Source: Cruorifilaria tuberocauda
Lineage: Eukaryota > Nematoda > Chromadorea > Rhabditida > Onchocercidae
DNA: 64,000 nt
Reading direction: 5' to 3'
NCBI GenBank assembly: GCA_013365365.1
Contig: JABVXU010000245.1
Location: 16,405 to 80,404 of the forward strand
Shown: piece after piece, positions 50,981 through 64,000 of the stretch
How the letters are laid out: every line of letters starts with the position of its first letter
Numbering within the stretch: position 1 is the first letter of the stretch
Notes under the pieces: model-generated
Database searches by the model: none
Told to the model about the DNA's origin: nothing
What the model saw: only the letters and a program-made list of their open reading frames with translations
Program-made: the position numbers and the translations under genes

Positions 50981-53338
50981 TTACACCTTCGTTCTGAAAA
51001 TATCGGAAATGCAAGAAAACACCCTACAAATCAAGGTGAATGATCTACAAATCTAGAAGATAAAATCGTTGCCTGAATTCAACAGACCTACATTAAAACT
51101 ATATGTAATGTCACGTGATATAATTTTTTTGACACTGTCAAACGTATTGTGCTGTAATAATAACAAAAGTTTCACAATTCCATATTTCCCCGCAATCGGA
51201 TCAATCCATCGAGAACGTTTGCTATCTTATTGTACTTCTCATTTGCATTGATACTAATAAGTGTCAGGATGGTATAGAAAAAAGAAATAATATAAGTCCA
51301 AGCAAATCAGTTCGGCATATTCAAATTAATGGTAAATCCATGTTGTAGAATATTTTTAGCATATAAGCGTATCGATGTATCAGGTAATTTTATCTCTATC
51401 GATTTTTCTTAACTCCTAACATGGCATTTAGAAAATATCTATTCAAATGCCTAAACAATCTTATAATCTACATAGCTCTTCCATATACGTCGCAAAGTTA
51501 CAAAGAACATTCTGTGAAACCACATATAAGGAATGTAAGGAATGTCAATATCAGAATGTTAAAAACTGCAGAAAAAAATCAATTCAAAGTGGCAAAGCAC
51601 GTCATCACTGATACACGGCACCAAGTGCAGAAGAGAAGGTGAACCTACATCTCACCACAGCAGCACCACATTGTAACGTTTCTCACATCTCCCAACACCA
51701 ACATCGCTAATACTTCATCTCTATCACCGCCGTGAAGTATTACGAATAAATTTGAGCTGGGACTTAAATCTGGTGAGTAGAAGGTTGGTAACCCGGAAGT
51801 GATGGCATAGTTCTGATACTACATCTGACCACTGAAGTTTCACATTGGTGATCTCGAAAGCTGGCAGATGAGAGTGAAACATTGAATAGAGTGAAAAAGA
51901 ATGAAAACAGAGTGAAAAACTGAATAGTTTCTCAATAAGGGAATTAGCTTTTATATAATTAAAAAATATAAAACGAAAATTAAAACACAAAGCTCCTATG
52001 ATGTCCTGGACTGAGAAACTGAAAATTCTTAATCTTAAATCTAACTTCCTACCAATTATATTTTCCAAACATTTAAAAAGTCGCGAGAATTTAATCGTTT
52101 TTTACGCAATTTTTAGATGACAGATAAAGCATATGCAATCCGTTATGAAAGTTTTTGTTCTCAACTATTTGATTTTTATCATATAATCTACAAATATTAT
52201 TCTCCAACTTGTTTATCCGGCTGAGATGTTACAGTCTTGCGTCATAGTCCAGAAAAAAAAATGATAGCACATACTAGTTTCAGAAATCATGGAACAGCTA
52301 AAAGACTTTTGAAGATTCAAAACCTTCACGTTTTTATTGAGAGCAACTTATGACATAACATGCGATAGATATTTTAGTATATTTTGCTATTTATTGCGAT
52401 TACATTAGTTACTTGTCAAATGAACTAATTACCAGTCGTGCTGCTAACAGTGTTCTGGTACTCCACTATTTTTCATAGCAAACGTTACTTCTTTCAATTT
52501 GAAATTCATAACAATATGCTTATTCCATTGTTTAACGTTATTTCATGAATGTAGAAGTTGCGAATTCAAATGCTTTCTAACTGAACAAAGCAATGTGAAA
52601 TGAATTGACTTCTTCTATTCCGATAATTTCATCTCATTGCCAGAGGAGATACTCATTTACATCACAGTACCATCTATTTCATCTTATCATTTCTCTTCCT
52701 GTTAATAGAAACGAAATGATTACAAAGAGAGCGATAATGTCACTCCCTGCTTCACCGCTGTCCATTCTGTCCCAGTAGTTGCGGAAATTCCTGTTTTCAC
52801 GAGCTGGCCTGATAGAGCGCGAGGGAAAGACGTGCACCGCGTGCTTGAATGTTGTCAGAAAATTTGTTAAAAGATCCGATATGCAAAATGGTCGTATCAG
52901 CGAGGGTCATTCATTTTACTGTAGGTTAGTTTTCGATGCAATGAGATTGTAATAAGTAATATTGGATGAGTATTGAGTTGGAAGATGCCTTATTTTCTAG
53001 TTTTGTGCAGTAAACAATATTGGATATATTTTACTACTTCATTTCTATTTGGATAATTAAATTTGCTGTTTAAATTAAATATTTTTTTAATCGAATTTAT
53101 TGAACAATTAGTATTCATTTTTTGATCTAATTATAAGTTTTATATCATCTTTAATTAATATTTTTTACTTCTCATATGTATTTTCTGATGCTGCTAATGT
53201 ATACATTTTTTTTTTCAAGCAGAACATTTCATAATTTTGTTTATTTCACTGAGGAATTATTACTCAAACGTTATCATACTCTGACTTTTCGTGTTTTTGG
53301 TATTGATTATAAAAATTTTCTTGCACAATTAAATTCAA
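50981..53338. other. divergent intergenic region between S1P lyase and NUP155
   Basis: This 2.4 kb probably contains the two promoters. Short stretches of higher GC occur at 51640-51740 and 52735-52860. A TTTTTTTTCAAGCAG acceptor-like run at about 53208-53222 precedes the NUP155 ATG by about 115 bases. No convincing exon was found. Confidence 0.5.
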
Positions 53339-56300
53339 ATGCCAGATATGGCGCTACACGGACTACCAGTCAGTGACGCTTTAGAAAGTGCAGCAAACTG
53401 TGTGCAACGATTCATATTAAAAATCTGCGAAGATTCTGATTTATACTACAAACTAAAGTATGACCCCTACCAACCAGGTCAGTTTCTCCTATGCGATAAA
53501 TCGGATTTTGTGGTATCGTTTGATGTTGTGTGTTGAAACTGTAGTGGTAGTTCCTTATCATTTCTGGAACATTGTATTCAAACAATTAAAAGCTTGGAAA
53601 ATTTCATATTTGTTATAGACAAAGTAACAATATCTGGTCTTGCGATGGGAGATTACCAACCACTGAAAGATTTGGAAATACCAGAATTTGTTCGTGATAA
53701 TTTGAAGCCTATTCCACAGGAAATGAAAGATCAGCTTAACAGTAAGTTTGCTTTTTAGATATGGATTTAATTCTTGTTGGGTAATATATTTATTCCTTCA
53801 TCTTGAAATATTGAATAAGTTGGTGACTGGCTTCAATAATTCATTATCATCCAATGGTCATGCTGATGAGCTGATGAATTCTATAGGTGCACAAAGTATT
53901 TGTACAATGGGTATATTACCCGAAATTGGACGTGCTTATATGACAATTGATGCTGACCTGTATGTTTGGAATTATGAAGATAAGTAAGTTTCTCTCCTGT
54001 TTTATCGTTTCTTGAAGTGATTCTATTTTCAAACTGAAATTAATTTTTTCGAAAATCGATCAGTGTAAATTTGTCATACTCAATCATTATTCTTACTTTT
54101 TCACTTTTTCACCTTCAATACGTTATGTCAACATTAAACTATGGAATGCATCCTTGGTCTCTTTATATATTTCTGAATCCCAGACGATATTGCACATAAA
54201 GTTGCAGAGCAGCACTGGAATTTCGTTGTGATGGTAGTTTTCTATACATTATAAGGAAATCTTAGACTTTACTTCATTTATTTTCAGTTCGGATTTAGCT
54301 TACTTCGATGGAATACCTAATACAATTACTAAAGTGGCAATTGCGAAACCAAAGGCTGGAGTGTTTCAGGTAATTTACCGAAGTAGGTGGATGTTAATTT
54401 AACATCCGGACCAGGAAGTTTTGAGGTTATTTGGATCGTCCAATTTAACTTAATTTGAAACAGTTTACTCTGTTCCTTTGTATGTTCTTCCTCCCAATGA
54501 ACACATTTAATTGATTCCTTTTGATGTATTTTCACTTTTATTTCGTAATTATGTTGATCTAACTGTAAGAAAAAGTACTCGTATATATTTGTCTGTACAT
54601 ATTTCAAAAAATTTGTCATCTTTTGCATTAGAACTTTTCTTAATTTATGTTTTGATACTTACTGCAAAAAAAAATTACAGGATTAAATTTTTCTGCCCTA
54701 CCCAAATATCTGTTTTATCCAAAATTTCCATCCTCCAACTTTTAATTCTATAGTAATTCCAGAATCACATTCATTGCTTGGTTATTGTAGCGACAACAAG
54801 GGAAATCGTGTTATTGGCAGCAAGTTTCACAAATAACAATGTAACCTTCAGAGACGTGTCCTCTTTATCGGACGATCTTAAACAAGCTGATATGTATCTC
54901 TTTCCAGATCCTCTTTTTAAGGTTTTTTTTTTGTTTTATATTGAATAATTATACTTATCTAGTCGATATTCTCAGCTATATCTGTATTCCAATGTCTATT
55001 ATTACTTTTACTAATGGATAAGCTTGCCTCAAAGGAGAAAGGCATGTTGCAGACATTTCTGAGCAAAATTTCCTACTTAAATTCTTGAAATAATAGCGCA
55101 AGAGCTGGATGATTATATCTTCATTTTACTTTCGTTTTCTATTGCAAGAATAAGATCATGTATATAAAAATCTCAGATTCCAATCGATGACACAGCCATA
55201 TCCGATATAATTTCAACATCAAATGGTCGTATTTTTTTCACGGAAGAGGAAACTTTGTATGAGCTTGATTATCAGGTTGTCTACGAATTTCAGAATTAAT
55301 ATCTTAGAACAATAACACTTTTTTTTAAAATGTTAAACTCATTATACGTAATTTTTTCATCTCGATCTATTATATATATATAATCTTTTTCTTCATATTC
55401 ATCTCTTAATTTCTTTTAAAGAAATGAAACAAATCTCTTATTTCTTCTTCGAAAATTTCCCGCATTTTTTTCAGGACAAAGGCTGGTTCAGCCGTCGATG
55501 TCGTAAGATAAATCATTCCAAAAGTTTCCTTGGTTATTTTTTGCCTTCCGTGTCTTTGATTACAGGAAAGGAAGGTTAGATTTTATTTTTGAAATTTTCT
55601 TTTGTAATACTTGGTCAGATTTTATTTACATTAACAAGTTTTTAATAAGAATTGTATTAATAGATTTATTTAATAAACCTAGTATCTTTGGTTTTATTTG
55701 TATTATTTCAATTATTTTGGGACTTACTTTTGCAACTGTTGAGTTTGCATTTCTAATAACATAAATGTTGTAGAACGGTTGGTACGATTATGTTTGGATG
55801 ATACTAGGCATATTTTATATAGCCTTTCTGAAAATGGTTCCATACAGGTTTATGATTTGAGTGCTAGCGGAAATTCAATAGCAAAAGTAGCATCGCTCAA
55901 CCACGGGCAAATTCAGGTCCAGTTCTCTTATTAATTTATTTAATTTATCAATACGGCTTTGTTTTGCTAACGCACCTGATAATGGAAATTCATAAGCATC
56001 ACAGTTGTTTTCAGCCTAATTAAACGAAATGTTTGATAGCTAACGTTGCAAAATATATCAGATTATTTTGGATGTGCAGTCATCACATCCTCGTTTACAT
56101 AGCTCCGAATAAGTGACTAGGTGTTATAATCTGAATGAAGAACTCGTTTTGTTTTTATAATGATTTAAATCTAGGAAATTGCTGCAGCAGAATGTCGGTC
56201 CGTGGATGCTTCTTTTTTTGCCGACATCGTGGGCATTAGTCCAGTACCTTATACACAGTCTCAATATCTCCATCTCGTACGTTGTAAATCCATCGTTATG

Positions 56301-59300
56301 CTGTCTTCTACATCAGTGTTATAAAAATTCAAAGCTTTTTTTCATTTTTTCAAGAAATTCATTGTTGAATTTCAAAAACCTTCCGAAGTTGGATGAAAAG
56401 AGCATTTCTTTATCCCTTTTATTACTTTACAAAACCGATACGTTTCGTGGAATCAACTATTTTAACTTTTTTAGATTTTTAGTATTTTGGTTTCGACGTA
56501 TCACAAAATATTTTTTATTCAGTTTTGATTTATATTCAGATTGCGACAACAAGGAAAGGTGTTCGCTTATTCTTCAGCTGTTTTCCACCAGTACCAAAGA
56601 ATGCTTATCAAGTCGCTTCGAAATCTTCTTTGACGAATTGGATGGTGTGCTGTTTCCTTCTTGAAATTCGAATTCATGGAAAGCCATATATAATTTATGG
56701 AAAAAATGCAACAGAAGAAAGTCGAATGACATATAATTTGTGAAAACTCTACAACATGTTGTGAAACGTTGTTTGCATTTGAATAGTGAAATTAAAAATT
56801 TCAGGAAGGCATGAGACCTAGTTGTTTACGCTTGAAACATGTTCGTTTGCCTCCAGGATATGGTATTTCGCCGGTATCTTTCTACCCGCTTTCCATTTAC
56901 GATACTTTTTACTCCCATGGTATATATTTTTAAAATCTCAGTTATCATTTTTTCTCTTTTTTTGTTCTTTAGCTTCTAAGGAGGTAAGTTCATTTATATT
57001 AAGTGAACCAAAGAGTAATAATACATTTAAAGATTTCGAATTTTACAGAAATTGGTATTATGGCTAGCGAAGCTGGTATCGACATTTCCAATATTTCGGT
57101 TTTTTGCTCATCAAATTTTTCAGCTTCTAATTGTCTTATAGAGAATGTGGTTAGTTTTATTTGTTATCGTTTTCTTAAAAATTTTAATTGTGAAGTTTTT
57201 AGCAGTTATCTTATCAATTCTAAATTCATTTTTGAGTAATATAAATTTACACTAAGTTAACTTTTGTCGTAGTACAGTGAAATCCGCCGTTCAATTGGAA
57301 TTACTTTTGATTTTTTTTGAATATTAACATTAAAAAATATATTTCAGACACAATTGCGTCTTAGAAGTTTGGTAATGACAATAACGAAAACTATACCCAA
57401 AACACCCCTTCCTGTACGTTTACGTTTTTATTTTTTTTTTTGCAAATACTTCTTGCGCTTCTATTAAGAGTAGAAACTTTTTTTAACGTCTTGTCCACAT
57501 TTTTGAAATAAGCATTTGTATTATTTGTTGCATTTTAGACGGCTGCAGCCTATCGTTATCCAGCAGGACTTTCACTTTACCGAGATACTGAGTCCGGAAA
57601 ATTTATTATTTTATGTGAAAAGGTACTTATTTTACGAATTTTTTGCGCGTGCAACTGACACACGTAGAAGTAATTGTACGAAAGCTGAAACCAGATTATT
57701 CAACTGTTAAATTTTGATCATTTTCGAATATCGCAACACCAAATATTTCATTCAATCAAGTATACTTTCAGTTTTGATTTATGTGAACCACTGCTTAGAT
57801 TTACATACCAAATGGGTTATCTGTACGATTTTAAATGAAACTGAAAATCCAGGGAATACAAGTCATTACTCATCGTTCTCCCATTGATATGTTGCGTGAT
57901 ATTCTTCTTCAATTCGGTTCTGATTCACCACATGCTAGCTATTTCGCGCAGTTACATGGATTGGTTAATGTTGGCGATATGATTCTTACAATTCTTTGTG
58001 CCGATTGTGGAACAAGCAGCTCACTGAAGGTCAGTCATGTTCAGTTACCTTATTAAAGAAACATATATGTACTTTCCAACTTTTTATAATTAAAAAACGG
58101 TTTGCGAATGAGAGCATTATTTTTCGGAAAGATGATCATTTTCAGGACGCTGCTTTACGGCTATTTTTTTTGTTGAGTAATGAAAAGATGTTGAACAAAC
58201 GTTCGGCTTCACCGTTCCGCATGCGTGGTGTAAGTCAGTTGTCATCCATCAACGAATCACTTCCTGATATTTCTCTGCAAATTCGCTGTGAGTTTCAATT
58301 CCAGGAGTTGAAGTAACATTTTTGCGAATGAGGAAGTCTTCAATTCCTTGACCTTGTTTTGCTTAAGTCAGCAGTAGAAAACAAGAGCGTTCCCCATTCA
58401 ATTCGTTAATTATAATAGTTTTGTCGGAAAGCATATTAGTGGTCTTGGATTTTCAGATTCCTGATTTCACTCAACTTAATTCATAATTCAGTTGTTTAAA
58501 TATCGTTTTCTCTTAAAATGGACGTCTAATGTTGTTATAGCTCCACTTTTCTCATCTACTCCGCAACAACCGAAACCGAAACGTGTTTTTCGTGCGCCAA
58601 AAGATTCTTTTTCGGAAATGCAGCTTACACCAAGCAGAGAAGAAATTTCTTCATCTCACGATATTCCAACATATGTAAACTAATTGACTAACTATATATC
58701 TCTAACAAAAAACTTTTGTGATTTTTTGTTCGGTGGTTATTGATTTATCTCTTTCTTAAGAGCCTAGCTTATTAATAAAAGTTTCAAACTAAAAAAAAAA
58801 ATCTTCCCTCATTAATATATGTCGCCGTAACTTTATAAATGACTTCTGAACTGCAGACATCGATGAGTTGTCGACATGATGCGCTTTTCCTCCATTTTTC
58901 TCGAATTGTTGAAAACTCATGGACCAAACCTTTATGCCAGTTACTTCCAGATAACAAAGTATTATAACTTACATCTTTCTTGTTTTTTCGTTTACGCTTT
59001 ATAATTCAAGTTTCAACTTATTAAAAATCAATCCTTGATTATATTTTTATTTCAGCTTGTTAGTATATATTATATTGATGAACTGGATTGGTTACTACGC
59101 CAACTCAGATCATTCAAAAAAATCATCGAGGATCATGAGTTGATTGGGAATATTCAGGAATATATTCAGCCACTCGTAATAGACAGAGATACTTCAAACT
59201 CTAACACTGAAGGTATTGATTTAGAATTACGGTGAAATGAGTAATAATTTGATCGTAATGATCTAGTGGGATTTAATTTGTCGTTTTTTTTGGTTGAGTG

Positions 59301-62300
59301 TAGCTTGCAATTGCTGATATTGCTTCAGTGATATCGCACTTCGAACACCGTTCGTTATTGGGTTTCCGACAACTTCTATCGCTAACTGCAGAAGTGTTGA
59401 TGCTATGGAAAATCTTATGCGAACATCAGTTCCACGTCATAACAGCTCTTCTCAGTACGCAAAGTCGAAGCTTTCTAAGTACCGCAAGTTTCTGCAATAT
59501 AGTACTGAGCGGTCAACAGGTAAGAGTTTTGGCACAACTCATCACGATTGCGGAATTGACTAATTATTAAGCAGAATGCAATTTCTGGTGGCTGAATACG
59601 ACTGTTGTTTTATTATCGTATTTAATTCAATTAAGACTGGACAAAATATTTCAGTTTACCAACTTTGGAAAATGCCACTGTCTTTTAAACATATATATCA
59701 TCATTGAATGTAGGATTAATTATGCTGATTTAGCTCTGTGCCGATTTGATAACATGTCTAGTTCGGCATTATTTGGGTGATAACGCAACAACGACTGTGT
59801 TATGTAATGAATTGCGTGATTGTTGTCCCTCGCTTTTTTCTGTGGATGATGCCAATACAACGAAGGTAGGATAATTGATTTGTAATAATGTTTGGTGTCA
59901 CAGTGCAAGTTGTCTGCGATTGCTCTTGATTTCAGTGAGTTTGAAGAAGAAGGTGCTGTGGATATATAAGAAGAGAAAACAGTGTTGCTTTATTGTTGTT
60001 GATCATAGACTGCTAATGGAGCAATTAGTATTAAAATTATGTTTGTAATCCACAAACTCTAGCTCGAATTTAAGTGGTGGGTAAGTGGGAAACACCATTG
60101 TGACAAATAATCACATTTCAGGCTACAGAAATGATTGAGGAAGCGCGTCGTTTACCGCGATCTTCCGCACGAACAGAAATGTTGGTTGAAGCCGTTAAAC
60201 TTTTAAAAACAGGAATTCAAAAAATCAATTTGCCAATGATTTGTCAGCTGCTCTACGAAGGTAAAAACAGCTAATCTTACTGATTTTGATTTGCATGAGC
60301 TCCTGTATTTTTATTAACTTCTCGTAAAAGCGTGAATCACAGCATACTGAAGTGAAGTTATGTGGGTCTTCACTTTTTTATATTTGTTCTCTTGCTGAGT
60401 ATTTCAGTATTTAATGCTTGAAAAACCTAATAGCTAAATATTGAGTTGTGATGTGAAGCTTATCATTCTTTGAACCAGTCCGCCGTTCATGTAGATGCAA
60501 TCGAAACGGTAAACGGGAAAAGAAGATTTGGTACTACTAGTTCATATCAAATAGTTCCAATCTATATCGCTCTCTCTTTTATTAATAAGATTTTCAGTGT
60601 TCTTCCTAATGATTTTTTCCCGATTAACATCGCCATAGTCTTATTTGTGATATGCAATATGTTTTAGTGGATTATGTGGAAGGAATAGTAGATTTGGCGT
60701 TGGAACGAGCGGAACGTGATGATACAAAATTATTGGCTGTAATGGCGTACAAAAATCACAGTGGAGAAAATGATGTATTTGCTCAAGAAGCATTTACGAA
60801 AAGGTTTCTTCATGTCTTCTAACTTTGGATTGATTGTCACTTAATGACGGCTTATCATTTTTGCACTTTAATTTAATTAATAAATTTGTAGAAATGATGC
60901 ATACAAGTGCATAATCGATACTCTGGACCGTTTAGTGAATGACCAGAAAATTGCGAGTACTTTAGATCTACTCAATCCATCGAGGGATCTCATCATCCAA
61001 AAAGTTCTGAGATCAAAAGATGAACTTGCAAATGTAGCCATTTTTAAATGGCTTCTGGATAATGATTATAGCAGCGTCGTTTTGCAGGTTGTTTGTTCTT
61101 TTGCCGTTTTTTGCTGTTTTAACTATCCAGGTTTCGTTCCATTTCAATTTCCAGAAAAGAATGGTTAAGGAAAATCTATTTTGAAGGTAAATAAGTTGTT
61201 TCCATTAAGGAATCAGAATCTATTTTTGACAATCAAATTTATTTTAGAGCAAATCTCCATTCCTAGAATCGTTTCTGCATCGCTGTGTAGAAGAAGGTGG
61301 CTCAAATCGTTACTTAGATCTCTTATGGCAGTTCCATGAGTGCAATGGTGATCATCTGAAAGCAGCTAGTCTTTTATACCAACTTGCTCAACGCGAAACG
61401 TATGTTTTTCATGTCGTTTAATTCTGTAGTATCATTTTGGTAACTCCTTTGCAGTGCTTTTTTTTTTTCGTTTTAGAGATGGATTCGATATTGACCGACG
61501 TATTGCATATTTGTCGCAAGCTGCAATGTGTGCTCAGTCAGCAGGTCCGCAAATTGATGAAGATGATAACTTACACGATCTAGTAGTAGAAATACGTGAT
61601 AAGCTTGATGTTGCTCAAATTCAGCTTGCTACAAGGTCAGCTAAATTAATATTTTTTTATAAAACATATTGCATAACATTCATTGGAATTTCATTTTTCA
61701 TTGCTGGTAGCTTCTTTTCCCTCTACTTGTCTCCGTGGTCTTTAGATTAAAAACCGATATTACACCTTTGATCTTATCAAAATGGAGAATGATGTTTGTT
61801 TTCAGATCATTCCATTTAATGTGAATTGGTACTGCTGAAGAGAACTTTGAATTTCATAATTCATTTTTAAATCTCGTCCATGTATCTTTGTCACTCTTAT
61901 ATAAAACAGCGTTTATTAATGTTTAATATTGCTAAAAAATTAGGGATTTGGTGCAATCGATGCCACAGACTCGTGCAACGGTTACAGCTAAATCTAGTCT
62001 TGAAAAGCAACTATATACTGTGCAAGAACTTTTCGAAAGATTTGCTGTTCCGTTGGATTTACCAGAAATCAAGCTTGCTCTCTGTTTTTGCTCATCAACT
62101 TATAATGAAGATGCTATCGAAGATTTCTATACTGAAATAATTGACAGAGGTTGTTTCTTTGAAATTTTGCTGAATTAAAAAAATCATTTTTTATGGTTAG
62201 GTCTTACTTTTCAAACAGTTTTTCGGCTCATTTTTGCTTATTTCAAAGATGAAGAGAAGAGAACGTTCATCCTAGTTGAGCCATTATTTTCTTTATTTTT

Positions 62301-63713
62301 GTGTTATATTAAAAATGTGTGTTATATATTAGGTGTTGTAATTGGTAAATGAGTTTTTTGGAGTTTTATAAAAAGGACCAGTTGTCTTCGACGAGTGACT
62401 TTGTTTTACAGAGCTGCTTTCATCTGAAGGCGAACCACGTGAGGTACGTATTCAACGTTTAGCTTCAAAAATAGCTAACTTAGCAACGAAGTATTCATCG
62501 GTACCAAAATATTATCCTACCGGTAAGTTTTTCTAATTATCGTAATATTGGCTAAGAAATGTAATTCTCAAAATTATTTGCAAAAACGTAAGATTTTGAG
62601 GTTTTGGAATTTCACACAAAAAAAATTAAGAGGATCAAAAAAAAGCAAACAACCCTCCGATATAACTAACCTCTTATCTGTTTGCTCTGCAATGTAAAGG
62701 ACAGGTTTCCTTCATCTTACAATGTTGTTAATCAAAACTTAGTCGACTTATAGTAAAACTAAGGAAGAATATTGACTTTTCCGACACGCTTTTCACTTTC
62801 TTGATATATTTTTCAAGCTTGTATCTATTAAGACGTACATTGGCAGTTCATATTATTAGAAACATTTAGAAATAGTTTTTTCCCTTATAAGGATTTGCAT
62901 TTATTTATGTATTGTATTTGCTGTCATTTCAGAGACGATACTGTCGAAATTATTAAATAGAGGGATGTGCGAAGGTTTCTCACCTTCGTTCTTTCATTTC
63001 ATTGGTGTCAAAATCGAAGCACCACCGAATACTATGGTTGATACGTTGTCCACTATGTTCAGGTAAATGAAATCTAAATAAATTTTATATGAATTTTTCA
63101 TTTTCAGTTTTTTTTTTGGGTATGATAATATCAACTTACATATCAGTTAAAATATATAATTCTATCGCTAACCAAATTTTTTGCAGGAGAGATCCTTTTT
63201 ATCAGGAGAATATTACAGCGTCTCACTATTTAATGCGGTCAGCATTACATGTCATAACAGAATTTGTGGAGAAGTCCTCCTTCACTTATCAGCAGTGGTA
63301 AGATTTATTGGTATTACTTTCACATTCAATGTATACATTTATCCTTCTATAACACTCGATAAAGCATTTAGCCGAAAGGTACAAGAATAGCATTTAATAA
63401 AAGAATTAAATAAAAAAGTAAAAAAAAATAGGACAAAATGAAACGATATTAATTTTAATTAGGATTTATTCACTGCAACTTTTAAACACCTTTTGGGACA
63501 GTAATTATTGATATTATAGACGATACTTTGCGGTCGTTTCAGAATTTTGCTTAATAATGTTTTTGTTGCAGTAAGACAGTACTGGCTAGCAAGTGTTTGG
63601 ATTTAATAGCAGCATTTTTGATAAGTCTTTCACGGACACAGTTCAGTGCTCCAGATCAGAAAAAACTCGCCGAAACATTCAAATCCTTGCAAAAAATGTT
63701 GGAAAATATGTGA
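53339..63713 (+). CDS. NUP155: nucleoporin NUP155/NPP-8
   Basis: About 32 exons, roughly 1,340 aa: 53339-53477, 53619-53741, 53887-53983, 54288-54369, 54763-54921, 55177-55275, 55475-55574, 55774-55916, 56175-56276, 56540-56611, 56805-56919, 57049-57146, 57348-57413, 57549-57622, 57772-57815 (tentative), 57863-58029, 58146-58287, 58541-58674, 58857-58958, 59056-59212, 59329-59519, 59734-59865, 60122-60260, 60668-60803, 60892-61087, 61248-61399, 61477-61635, 61944-62149, 62412-62522, 62933-63062, 63187-63297 and 63572-63713. The N-terminal beta-propeller shows IDADLYVWNYED, LAYFDGIPNTI, KPKAGVFQ, HILYSLSENGSIQVYDL and LKHVRLPPGYG. The C-terminal alpha-solenoid shows LMLWKILCEHQF, SKDELANVAIFKWLL and NRYLDLLW. 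NUP155 is a scaffold of the nuclear-pore inner ring, linking NUP93 and NUP53 to membrane. Exons around 57600-57860 are ambiguous. Confidence 0.93.
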
Positions 63714-64000
63714 ACTTTACGAGTGATTTTTTCAGTCGCGGTCCTTGGCTGTTAGTTTATTCCTTCTATGTTTTTCAGTTGTATTGAGATTATTTGAAAT
63801 AATGAACTTCGACCAGACATTTGTGTAGTCGCTGTATAAAGTAGCGTATAAGATTTATACTCTGTTCCGTTAAAGTAAAGTAAGACAGAATTTCAATGTT
63901 TGGAAGGAATTCATTCATACTTTCATAATCTGCTTTACTTTAATAGAGGAAAAGTCAGTAGAAAGATTCAAACTGTTGGAAATTAAATTTGAATTTCTAA
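63714..64000. other. NUP155 3' flank
   Basis: No coding exon is recognisable. It contains an 11-bp inverted repeat (TTAAAGTAAAG at 63870-63880, CTTTACTTTAA at 63933-63943) with a 52-base spacer. I see no perfect AATAAA before the window ends. Confidence 0.5.

Noticed and set aside
56179..56664. 161-residue plus-strand open frame
   Set aside because: It reads a different frame across two NUP155 exons and the intron between them; the NUP155 frame has conserved motifs and correct splice phases.
1..64000. An operon or multi-gene novel system
   Set aside because: Neighbouring genes have unrelated housekeeping roles, mixed strands and kilobase spacing, unlike nematode operons with about 100-bp gaps.
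1..64000. tRNA genes, rRNA, CRISPR arrays or transposons
   Set aside because: By eye I found no cloverleaf with A and B boxes, no rRNA-like sequence, no regularly spaced repeats and no transposase or reverse-transcriptase motifs; a tRNAscan and repeat search would be more sensitive.

Overview
This window looks like nuclear DNA from a nematode, most likely a filarial (spirurid) worm. It is strongly AT-rich, and every sizeable gene is split into short exons by small GT-AG introns. Several start codons lie just downstream of TTTCAG-type acceptors, as expected where a spliced leader is added. The proteins are conserved animal housekeeping proteins. The organism call is inference from recalled homology and sequence style. 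All exon joins were made by hand from splice sites, reading phase and remembered protein families, so individual boundaries can be off.

Layout: 1-2089 (+) is the C-terminal HECT domain of a HUWE1/EEL-1 ubiquitin ligase, cut by the window edge. 3259-4343 (+) is the mitochondrial import subunit TIM21. 5539-7678 (-) is the decapping activator DCP1. 10060-15324 (+) is the mitochondrial fission dynamin DRP-1. 15978-18410 (-) is an SLMAP-like FHA, coiled-coil, tail-anchored protein. 20951-24597 (+) is the stress-granule protein G3BP. 27275-32516 (+) is CHTF18/CTF18, the alternative clamp-loader large subunit. 33937-36407 (+) is the meiotic nuclease SPO11. 39504-41659 (+) is a small secreted or GPI-anchored Ly6/ET-like cysteine-rich protein. 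45106-45876 (-) is an unrecognised single-pass membrane protein. 47664-50980 (-) is a sphingosine-1-phosphate lyase family member. 53339-63713 (+) is nucleoporin NUP155/NPP-8.

The genes do not form a pathway or an operon: spacings are 0.65-3.4 kb and the functions are unrelated. CTF18 and SPO11 are codirectional neighbours that both act on chromosomes, but 1.4 kb separates them. The stretches at 36.4-39.5 kb and 41.7-45.1 kb are AT-rich and gene-poor, with microsatellites nearby.

I found no convincing new multi-gene system. The best leads are: an S1P lyase whose PLP-phosphate loop is altered while the Schiff-base lysine is kept; an in-frame open extension upstream of the DRP-1 start; two candidate GC-AG introns; a roughly 109-bp tandem duplication beyond the DCP1 3' end; and several orphan exon-like blocks with good splice borders between annotated genes.
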